In this document: one piece after another, positions 1 through 5,786 of the stretch | Layout: each line of letters starts with the position of its first letter | How positions within the stretch are numbered: position 1 is the first letter of the stretch | NCBI GenBank assembly: GCA_016219235.1 | Contig: JACRBO010000613.1 | Location: 1 to 10,576 of the forward strand | From: Chloroflexota bacterium | GTDB lineage: Bacteria > Chloroflexota > Anaerolineae > Fen-1058 | Length of the DNA stretch: 10,576 nt | Reading direction: 5' to 3' | Notes under the pieces: model-generated | What the model was told of the DNA's origin: nothing | Databases searched by the model: none | What the model saw: the letters and a program-made list of their open reading frames with translations, nothing else | Program-made: the position numbers and the translations under genes

Positions 1-70
1 TCAAGATTTAAGGCCCATGCGCCCAATTGAGCCGCATCAGCACAAAGGCGTTGTTTTCAGGCATTTTTGA
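1..70 (+). CDS. C-terminal end of an upstream gene, cut by the window edge
   Basis: The second forward frame is open from the window edge to a TGA at 68-70 and encodes 22 residues ending in KGVVFRHF. Its stop codon overlaps the TTG start of the next gene as TTGA, the arrangement typical of translationally coupled genes. That overlap is the main reason to believe this short stretch is coding. Nothing can be said about function from 22 residues. If the next gene is a restriction enzyme, a DNA methyltransferase would be the natural upstream partner, but this is inference only. Confidence 0.4.
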   Translation, partial: QDLRPMRPIEPHQHKGVVFRHF

Positions 71-681
71 GCAGTTTTTCAAAGAGCGGATTTCACGGCA
101 AACGCAAAAGATCCCGTGTAGGTGGAATTTTGCCGCTGCTGTTCAAACATATTGTGCCCCCGCCACAGGAGTATGAGAAAGTTTTCTGGCTTTCCTCTCG
201 AAATGAAAAACGGGAAAGCGATGCAACTCTGCTTTATGAATTGGGCCAGGGCGTGCGGTTTGACATCGGCTTTATCGGCAGAGGAAATCCAGAGATTTCG
301 CTTGATAAAGTGACTCGTTTTGAACGTGAGATTTCACTGGGACGCTCCAAGTTCTTCATGGCAACCATTATTCTGGTGGATCGAGTCGGCGCAAACAGCC
401 GCATTGAGCGCATGGCCGAAAACGTGCAGGGCACCATCATTCAAATGAGCGCAGGCTACTGGCCCAGACAAGTTGCGCAGGTCTTGAATAAGGCGCTTGG
501 CTTTAAGCACAGCCTGACTCGCATGAGTGACAGCGAAACTGAACAATACCTGCGTAAAGCCATGCGAAAAGTGCCTTTGGAACAATTTATTGGCCTGTCT
601 GAAAACTTTGAGGGCCACTTCGCAAAAGACGATCAAGCGCAATACAGCCTGTTCGATGACAACTCCGAAGGCGAAGAATAG
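67..681 (+). CDS. Hypothetical 204-residue protein, possibly restriction-endonuclease-like
   Basis: I do not recognise this protein with certainty. The start is a TTG: no ATG or GTG lies between it and the in-frame stop at 28-30, an AGG lies five bases before it, and it overlaps the TGA of the preceding frame by four bases. The basic N-terminus (GKRKRSR, about 11-17) is followed by a mixed alpha/beta region. Residues 64-87 (GVRFDIGFIGRGNPEISLDK, then VTRF) hold an Asp and a Glu/Asp-Lys cluster of the kind seen in PD-(D/E)XK nucleases. A later block (IILVDRVGANSRI, IIQMSAGYWPRQVA) reminds me of CfrBI-type type II endonucleases. The C-terminus is acidic (DDNSEGEE). The base composition is clearly less GC-rich than that of the central genes, which fits a horizontally moved restriction-modification or defence gene. 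Coding status is fairly secure; the nuclease assignment is weak. Confidence 0.6.
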   Translation: MSSFSKSGFHGKRKRSRVGGILPLLFKHIVPPPQEYEKVFWLSSRNEKRESDATLLYELGQGVRFDIGFIGRGNPEISLDKVTRFEREISLGRSKFFMATIILVDRVGANSRIERMAENVQGTIIQMSAGYWPRQVAQVLNKALGFKHSLTRMSDSETEQYLRKAMRKVPLEQFIGLSENFEGHFAKDDQAQYSLFDDNSEGEE

Positions 682-684
682 ATC

Positions 685-743
685 GAGTTAGAGCGAAGTT
701 GACCGGCCTGACCATGACGTTGATCGCAGCCTTGCTCTAACTC
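685..743. repeat. Inverted repeat just after the first gene
   Basis: Perfect 10-bp arms (GAGTTAGAGC at 685-694 and its complement at 734-743) are separated by 39 bases. The pairing extends a few bases further inward with one bulge. It starts four bases after the stop at 679-681. It has no T-run, so it may be an mRNA 3'-end structure rather than a terminator by itself. Confidence 0.5.
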
Positions 744-772
744 AACACACCGAAAGCCGCATCCTCAAACAT

Positions 773-813
773 CAGCGGGGCGATCGAGAAAACTCGATCG
801 CCCCGCTGCTTTT
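773..813 (+). terminator. Strong stem-loop terminator between convergent genes
   Basis: A perfect 16-bp stem (773-788 paired with 793-808) closes an AAAA loop and is followed on the plus strand by CTTTT (809-813). It is well placed to end transcription of the 67-681 gene. On the minus strand it lies about 40 bases past the stop of the AOR-family gene, so it may act in both directions, but there is no U-run on that side. The stem contains CGATCG, a hexamer common throughout this window. Confidence 0.75.
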
Positions 814-848
814 CACTCGTCACTCGTCACTCGTTACTCGTTACTCGT
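814..848. repeat. Five tandem copies of a 7-bp unit (YACTCGT)
   Basis: Three copies of CACTCGT (814-834) are followed by two of TACTCGT (835-848). The array ends at the stop codon of the AOR-family gene (848-850). It is noncoding, and a slippage origin is the simplest explanation. Confidence 0.85.
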
Positions 849-2752
849 CAGCTGATCCACTCCAACCCCAACTCCGCCAATTTCTCTTTCGTCGGGTTGC
901 CGCTGGCTTTGTCCCAGCCAGCCAGATCGTAATACGTATCCAGCGCGGCTTCGATTTCGGCCTGCGGAATAAACAGGCCGTCGCTGCGGCCGCCCTTGAG
1001 CGGCTTGAATAACTTCTTCGGCAGCGTGTCTTTGTCGCGGCCCACACCTTCGCGCGCATTGAACGCCCGCATCATGTTGATGCGTCGTTCGCCCACCTGC
1101 TGCACTTCGACCAGCGTCACGTCCCAACCGGTGACGGCGCGCATCAACGCTACGATCTCATCCGGCCCGTACAGCGTCCACGCCGGCCCCCACACAAATT
1201 GGCACAGGCTGGCCGTATCGAGGAAGGAATAATTCTTCTGCGTCTCAAAAGCAAACTTCACCTTGGCCGGATTCATCGCCTTGTTGCGCTGTGGCTCCGT
1301 GAGGCCGAGTTTGGCCAATCGCTCGAGGTACATATTTGACTCGCCTTCCGGCGCGGGCGTGTACATCGGATCGTGCTCGCTCGATTGGTGATCGGCCCCG
1401 AAGGGATTCACCGCGTAAATTACCGACAACGAGCGCTTGACCTGCGGCATATGCGCGGGCAATTCCGTACCCTTGATCGTCACCAGATACTCATCGGCTC
1501 CGCGCCCGATGATGGCCGCCGCGCGTTCTGAGCCTTCCGCCAGAATCGCGCCGAAGCCTTCTTTACGCACAATCTGATTCAGCGTCTTCAACATCGCGTC
1601 GGCGTCGCCGTAGCGCAGCGCGATGCCGCCTGTATCTTCGACGTTGATCACTTCGTTCTCGAACAGCTCCATCGCAAACGAAATCGTCGCGCCGCACGCG
1701 ATGGTGTCCACGCCCCACTCGCCGCAAATCTGATTCGCCAGCGCAATCGCGTTCAGGTCGCTGATGCCGCAGTATGAGCCAAAGGTCGCGATCGATTCGT
1801 ATTCCGGGCCGCCATAGAATGGCGCAACCTTCTGTCCCTGATACTCTGTCTCGACGACGCGCTTACAACGCACGGTGCAGGCGAAGCACGTGTCATTGCC
1901 TTTGAGAATCGTATCGGCCATCTTCTCGCCGCTGATGTCGTCGGCCTGCTCGAAGTAGCCGCTGCTATAGTTGTAGGTGGGCAGCGTGCCGATCGAGTTC
2001 TGGAAACCGACCACACTGGCCGTGCCGTAATCTTGCAAACCCTTCACATCGCCATTATCGGGAATGCCCCTGGTGCCCGATCGGTTGAGCTCGGCAATCG
2101 CGGCTTTGTCGGCCACTTCGACCTTGTGCGAACCGCACACCACAATTGCCTTCAGGTTCTTCGACGCCATGACCAGGCCCATGCCGGTGCGGCCAAAGGC
2201 GCGATTGCTCATGTTCATCACGGCGGCATAGCGCACGCCGCGCTCGCCTGCCGCACCGATCTGGATCACTTCCGCTTTGGGTTCGCCTACTTCTTCTTTG
2301 AGCAATTTTTCGGCTTCGCCGGTGGTCAGTTCTTTACCCCACAATTGATCGGCGCTGTGCAATTCTGCAACCCCGTCTTTGATCCACAAATACACGGGCT
2401 GCGGCGATTTCCCCGTAATCACGATGCCGTCGAAACCGGCGAACTTCAACTCGGCCGGCCAGAAGCCGCCCGTTTGCGAGTCGCCGATGAGGCCGTTGAT
2501 GGGTGACTTGGCCGTAGCCGTGGCGCGGCTCTGCCCGGAGATCGCCACGCCGGTCGGCGCGCTGACGAAGAACGAGAGGGTGTTATCGGGGCCAAGCGGA
2601 TCCGCGTGAGCGGGCGTGTTTTTCAGCAGATAGTACAGCCCCATCGCGCTGCCGCCCCAGTACTTGCGATAGAATTCTTCAGCGGGCTGTTCAATCGTGA
2701 GCGCACCATCCGTGAGATTGACGCGCAAAACCTTACCGGCAAAACCGTACAT
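848..2752 (-). CDS. Aldehyde:ferredoxin oxidoreductase family protein (tungsto/molybdopterin enzyme)
   Basis: This 634-residue protein has the full length of the AOR family, cytoplasmic enzymes that oxidise aldehydes to acids and pass electrons to ferredoxin using a W- or Mo-bis-pterin and one [4Fe-4S] cluster. The N-terminal domain (about 1-210) carries the family opening MYGFAGKVLRVNL, the segment GQSRATATAKSP (73-84) and RTGMGLVMASKNLKAI (188-203), which belong to the pterin-binding regions. The C-terminal domain holds the cluster ligands C289, C292 and C296 (CFACTVRC) and a fourth cysteine, C517. GADH at 452-455 is in the conserved active-site area. The ATG at 2750-2752 is preceded by AGGGAGG five bases upstream, a very good ribosome site. 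No MoaD-like subunit, pterin-synthesis gene or tungstate transporter lies beside it. Substrate specificity cannot be read from sequence. A member related to the benzoyl-CoA reductase BamB is possible, but no accessory Bam genes are seen. Confidence 0.93.
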   Translation of the reverse strand: MYGFAGKVLRVNLTDGALTIEQPAEEFYRKYWGGSAMGLYYLLKNTPAHADPLGPDNTLSFFVSAPTGVAISGQSRATATAKSPINGLIGDSQTGGFWPAELKFAGFDGIVITGKSPQPVYLWIKDGVAELHSADQLWGKELTTGEAEKLLKEEVGEPKAEVIQIGAAGERGVRYAAVMNMSNRAFGRTGMGLVMASKNLKAIVVCGSHKVEVADKAAIAELNRSGTRGIPDNGDVKGLQDYGTASVVGFQNSIGTLPTYNYSSGYFEQADDISGEKMADTILKGNDTCFACTVRCKRVVETEYQGQKVAPFYGGPEYESIATFGSYCGISDLNAIALANQICGEWGVDTIACGATISFAMELFENEVINVEDTGGIALRYGDADAMLKTLNQIVRKEGFGAILAEGSERAAAIIGRGADEYLVTIKGTELPAHMPQVKRSLSVIYAVNPFGADHQSSEHDPMYTPAPEGESNMYLERLAKLGLTEPQRNKAMNPAKVKFAFETQKNYSFLDTASLCQFVWGPAWTLYGPDEIVALMRAVTGWDVTLVEVQQVGERRINMMRAFNAREGVGRDKDTLPKKLFKPLKGGRSDGLFIPQAEIEAALDTYYDLAGWDKASGNPTKEKLAELGLEWIS

Positions 2753-2821
2753 CAGGGCCTCCCTTGAGTCTTGTCGTTTCTTAGTCGCATTGTCGAATAG
2801 TCAAAAGCAGCCACCGTTGAA

Positions 2822-2851
2822 AGTATAACCCACCTGCGGCCTGTCATGCAA
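2822..2851 (-). promoter_or_regulatory. Candidate sigma-70 promoter of the AOR-family gene
   Basis: Read on the minus strand, TTGCAT (2846-2851) and TATACT (2822-2827) are separated by 18 bases, about 70 bases before the ATG at 2752. The -10 is good and the -35 only half-matches. This is a by-eye match without transcript data. Confidence 0.4.
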
Positions 2852-2860
2852 CACACACTG

Positions 2861-2887
2861 GACTACACGACCACATGACTACACGAC
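2861..2887. repeat. Two direct copies of an 11-bp word
   Basis: GACTACACGAC occurs at 2861-2871 and 2877-2887, a 16-base period, directly beyond the stop of the permease gene (2898-2900). It is a short noncoding repeat with no visible function. Confidence 0.7.
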
Positions 2888-2897
2888 GATCAGACTA

Positions 2898-3737
2898 TCA
2901 CACTTCTTCCGCAAAGCGCCCGCTCAAGCGATGGAACACCGCAAACCCGATCAGCAGAACAATGATCGCCGTCACCGCCGTGCGCAAAAAGAAGTCCGCA
3001 CCGATCGGCCGCCCGTAGTACAGCACATCGCGATACGCCGCGATGATCGACGCCATCGGATTGAGGATGTACGTCAAACGCTGGATCGGCAGGTCGATCC
3101 CCCACACGGTTTTGGAGACAGGCAGCATGTTGACATCCCAGATCACGGGCGTCAGGAAGAACCACGCCAGAATGACCACGTCCATAATCTGCTGCACGTC
3201 GCGATAAAACGCATTGGCGGCCGACAAGATGAACGACACGCCCAGCGCAAAGATCATCTGCACCAGAATCACCACGGGCAGCCACGCCACCCACAGCGTC
3301 AGCTGGCTGCCCAGCAGCAGCGCCAGCACCACATACACCGGAATCGCGATCAGAAAATTCACCAGGTTAGAGAGCAGAATGGATAGCGGCAGCACCTCGC
3401 GCGGGAAGTACACTTTCTTGATCAGGTGCGCGTTGCCCACGATCGAGCCGGTGCTGCCCATGATCGACGCCGAGAAGAAATTCCACGGCAGCAGGCCGGA
3501 CAAGATAAAGGCCGGATAGTCGTGCCGGTTGCTCTGGCCCAGCATCACCGTGTACACCAGTGTGAAGACCAGCATCATCAGCAGCGGATTGAACAGCGAC
3601 CAGCCGATGCCCAGCACCGAGTTCTTATAGCGCGCCTTCAGATCACGCACCGTCAGGTTCATGATCAGTTCGCGGTAACGCCACAGTTCAACGAGTTTTG
3701 CGCGCAATCCCAGGCCCTTTATGGTTACAATCAGCAT
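2898..3737 (-). CDS. ABC-2 type permease of polysaccharide/O-antigen export (Wzm/TagG-like)
   Basis: The 279-residue protein from the ATG at 3735-3737 is an integral membrane permease of the family that moves lipid-linked polysaccharide or teichoic acid across the inner membrane with a Wzt/TagH-type ATPase. Evidence: an amphipathic N-terminus (LVELWRYRELIMNLTVRDLK), the RYKNSVLGIGWSLFNPL motif leading into the first membrane span, the signature HLIKKVYFPREVLPLS (104-119), and about six hydrophobic segments (near 45-66, 77-98, 125-143, 150-175, 188-204 and 254-271). The frame is open to a TTG at 3773, but that codon lies inside a likely -10 box, and the ATG gives the usual family length. The ATPase partner is not adjacent: downstream lies the AOR-family gene, and upstream is 394 bp of noncoding DNA and then rpoN. 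Family assignment is secure; the exported sugar is unknown. Confidence 0.9.
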   Translation of the reverse strand: MLIVTIKGLGLRAKLVELWRYRELIMNLTVRDLKARYKNSVLGIGWSLFNPLLMMLVFTLVYTVMLGQSNRHDYPAFILSGLLPWNFFSASIMGSTGSIVGNAHLIKKVYFPREVLPLSILLSNLVNFLIAIPVYVVLALLLGSQLTLWVAWLPVVILVQMIFALGVSFILSAANAFYRDVQQIMDVVILAWFFLTPVIWDVNMLPVSKTVWGIDLPIQRLTYILNPMASIIAAYRDVLYYGRPIGADFFLRTAVTAIIVLLIGFAVFHRLSGRFAEEV

Positions 3738-3772
3738 TAGTTTTGAGCGATCGAACCCGCTCACGCCGCGCA

Positions 3773-3802
3773 ATCATACCATGCCCGATCACATTTGAGC
3801 AA
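3773..3802 (-). promoter_or_regulatory. Candidate extended -10 promoter of the ABC permease
   Basis: On the minus strand, TGG directly followed by TATGAT (3773-3781) forms an extended -10. A weak -35 (TTGCTC, 3797-3802) lies 18 bases further upstream. The predicted start of transcription falls near 3766, giving a short leader before the ATG at 3737 and arguing against the upstream TTG start. Confidence 0.4.
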
Positions 3803-3820
3803 CACGCCAAGGCCGTGTGG

Positions 3821-3931
3821 CAGCAATTCTAAACTTGGCAGCAGAGGCGGCTCCCACGCCGCCGGGTACGCGGGCGTAGGAGCCCGCTCGGCTGCCAACA
3901 GTGTTTGCAGAACTTAAATTGAGAATTGCTG
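3821..3931. repeat. REP-like 111-bp palindromic element
   Basis: This noncoding element has a perfect outer pair (CAGCAATTCT at 3821-3830 with 3922-3931), a perfect second pair (TTGGCAGC at 3835-3842 with 3891-3898) and an imperfect core in which GGCTCCCACGCC pairs with GGCGTAGGAGCC at 11 of 12 positions. The right arm carries about 19 more bases than the left between the two outer pairs. The GTAGGAGC word in a GC-rich hairpin recalls bacterial REP/BIME elements. No transposase is nearby. Only one copy is present in this window, so its repetitive nature is inferred from its form. Confidence 0.6.
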
Positions 3932-3994
3932 ATAGTGTGGTGAATGCTCACCCGATCGTCATTGAGCGCTTCGTCACCAACTGGCACGCGACGC

Positions 3995-4023
3995 GGCCAG
4001 CCGGAGACCATTGCCGGCTGGCC
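3995..4023. repeat. GC-rich hairpin downstream of rpoN
   Basis: Perfect 10-bp arms (GGCCAGCCGG at 3995-4004 and its complement at 4014-4023) flank a 9-base loop. It lies about 110 bases beyond the rpoN stop. It has no T-run on either strand, so a terminator role is uncertain. The rest of 3932-4131 shows no gene or convincing signal. Confidence 0.5.
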
Positions 4024-4131
4024 CCTGGCCCACCAGTCTGAAAACAACCGGTTGGTAATTGACAACACTTCATCACGGTTCATACACGGAACTTGCACCG
4101 CCGCGTCATTGACTTGCCAATTTGAAGTGTG

Positions 4132-5538
4132 CTAGATTAATGAGACTTGTCGGCGGGCGCGTTGAGTCGCAGGAGGAATGTGCTCGATGTCACGATATTT
4201 GGCGACGGTGCGCCGCGCGAGGCTGTGCCCCTGCTCGGCCATCCGCACGACAAGTTCATCATCTGTCAGAGGCTGTGCTTCAGCGCCGATGATGGCCTTG
4301 AGCGCGCGCCGCGCCGCAAAACTCTGATCGAAAAAGTGATCGAGGGCGACGGTTCGTCCGGTGGGTAGCGCGATGTACTTATCGGCTACGGCGCGCGATA
4401 CGGTTGATTCATGTACGTCGAGTTGTTGCGCCAGCCGCGCGCGTGTCATGGGTTTTGGTTCGTGCTCAGTGCCCAGCAGATAAGCGCGCTGCTCACGCCC
4501 GATCGTCTCAAATACCCGTCGCAACGTCGTCGTGCGTTGTTGCAGACCGCGCACCAGCAGATCGGCCTGCTCGACACATTCGGCCAGGCGCGGGCGATCA
4601 GCAGCGGGGCAATCGTCGAGCGCGGCCTTGAACGCGTCATTCACGCGCAGCCAACCGGCTACCGGTGACAACAACTCGATCGACAGCGGCCCGTCACGGT
4701 CGTCAGGCGCATGAATGATCGCATCGGGTTCGACGTACAGTGTCTCAGCGGGTTGGCCGCGCCGATCGTGCCAGTAAGCCTGCGCAGGATACGGCGTCAG
4801 GTTGCGGCGAATGAAATTTACGGCCGCTTCGATGTCGCTCAGGGTCACGTGCAATTGACCGGCCAGCGACTTCAATTGATGATGGCCCAGTTGTGCCCAG
4901 TGATCGGCGATCAACGCACGGACCAGAACTCGATTGGCTTCAACGTTGTCGAGTGAATCGAGTTGGATGAGCAGACTCTCGCGCAGATCGCACGCACCCA
5001 CGCCGATCGGATCGGCGCGCTGAATCAGCTGCAAGACGTTGAGCACGCGATCGAGCGGCACGTTAAGGAATTCGGCGCAAGTCTCGGGCGTTTCGATCAG
5101 GAAGCCATGCTCGTCGAGGTTGGCAAGCAGATAGTCGGCAATGGCCTGATCGTCAATAGCCAACGCAGGCGCGATTTGCCGCCATACATACTCGGCCAGC
5201 GTTTCGGCCGCGGCCAGCGTTTCGATTGCGCGCAGTTCGAGGTCGTCGGTGTCAGCGTTATCGCGCTCACGCGCCGATCGAGCGGAGAGATACACGAGCG
5301 GTTCATCCACGGCCGGCGGGCGGCGATCACAGATCGGGCACGCGAGCGTCCTGAGTCGTCGTCCGCAGTGCGGACAGAGACTGTGCGTGGCTACTTCGAG
5401 CGCGGGATTGGCGGCGAGTTCAGACGCGATCAACGCCGCCAGCTCAGCTGTCGAGAGTTGCAACAAGCGCGTTGTCTGCGCCAGTTGCGCCGTAAAGTGG
5501 GTGTGTAAGCCAACGGTTTGATGTGCAGCTAAACCCAT
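4132..5538 (-). CDS. rpoN: RNA polymerase sigma-54 factor with zinc-ribbon-like insert
   Basis: This is a complete sigma-54, the alternative sigma that recognises -24/-12 promoters and needs an AAA+ activator to open DNA. The 468-residue frame from the ATG at 5536-5538 begins with region I (MGLAAHQTVGL, then LLQLSTAELAALIASELAANP). The core-binding domain includes LADYLLANLDEHGFL-like and DPIGVGACDLRESLLIQL (about 176-193) segments. A helix-turn-helix follows (about 364-389, LAQQLDVHESTVSRAV), and then the RpoN box ARRTVAKYR at 441-449. The odd part is the normally acidic region II: it is short and holds CPHC and CPIC eight residues apart (Cys 55, 58, 67, 70), a likely zinc-binding knuckle pair. 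An upstream TTG (5557-5559) would add seven residues, but the ATG matches the usual start better. The stop is TAG at 4132-4134. It is divergent from a sigma-54 activator. Confidence 0.95.
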   Translation of the reverse strand: MGLAAHQTVGLHTHFTAQLAQTTRLLQLSTAELAALIASELAANPALEVATHSLCPHCGRRLRTLACPICDRRPPAVDEPLVYLSARSARERDNADTDDLELRAIETLAAAETLAEYVWRQIAPALAIDDQAIADYLLANLDEHGFLIETPETCAEFLNVPLDRVLNVLQLIQRADPIGVGACDLRESLLIQLDSLDNVEANRVLVRALIADHWAQLGHHQLKSLAGQLHVTLSDIEAAVNFIRRNLTPYPAQAYWHDRRGQPAETLYVEPDAIIHAPDDRDGPLSIELLSPVAGWLRVNDAFKAALDDCPAADRPRLAECVEQADLLVRGLQQRTTTLRRVFETIGREQRAYLLGTEHEPKPMTRARLAQQLDVHESTVSRAVADKYIALPTGRTVALDHFFDQSFAARRALKAIIGAEAQPLTDDELVVRMAEQGHSLARRTVAKYRDIEHIPPATQRARRQVSLI

Positions 5539-5582
5539 AGCATATCTGCTGGAAAACAAGTATTTTCAGTGTCGGTTGATAG

Positions 5583-5641
5583 CGAAAGCATCCAGAGCGG
5601 AGCAGCATTCTGGTCGGCTGCGCAGTCGAAGGATGTTTTCG
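5583..5641 (-). promoter_or_regulatory. Stem-loop in the predicted rpoN mRNA leader
   Basis: CGAAAGCATCC (5583-5593) and GGATGTTTTCG (5631-5641) are complementary at 10 of 11 positions, and the odd pair is a possible G-U in RNA. A smaller GCAGC/GCTGC hairpin fits inside. With the promoter predicted at 5652-5681, this stem starts at almost the first base of the rpoN transcript and ends about 45 bases before the ATG. A role in mRNA stability or regulation is inference. Confidence 0.45.
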
Positions 5642-5651
5642 TGATTTGCTC

Positions 5652-5681
5652 AGTATAAGCGCAGCGGCGCAGCAAAGTCAA
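5652..5681 (-). promoter_or_regulatory. Sigma-70 promoter of rpoN
   Basis: On the minus strand TTGACT (5676-5681) and TATACT (5652-5657) each match consensus at five of six positions with an 18-base spacer. This is the best promoter match in the window. It predicts a leader of about 107 bases before the rpoN ATG. No equally good promoter was seen for the divergent activator gene. Confidence 0.6.
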
Positions 5682-5786
5682 TAGAAGTTCTGTGTACTGA
5701 AGATCTAAAGTTCAGAGTCGCCCCCGCCCGATGCCCAGCCCGCATCGGTTAACTGGCTCGCAATCACGCTCACAGGTTATTGACGC

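Noticed and set aside
3829..4098. 89-codon minus-strand frame in the permease-rpoN intergenic region
   Set aside because: It crosses the REP-like palindrome and a second hairpin, has no recognisable domain and no good ribosome site.
4109..4138. TTGACT and TAGATT with an 18-base spacer, a plus-strand promoter look-alike
   Set aside because: It would fire into the antisense of rpoN, overlaps the rpoN stop codon, and no plus-strand gene follows.
5754..5770. TGGCTCG...CACGCT just before the activator gene, resembling a sigma-54 -24/-12 promoter
   Set aside because: The spacing between GG and GC is 11 rather than the strict 10 bases, and the -12 side lacks TTGC.
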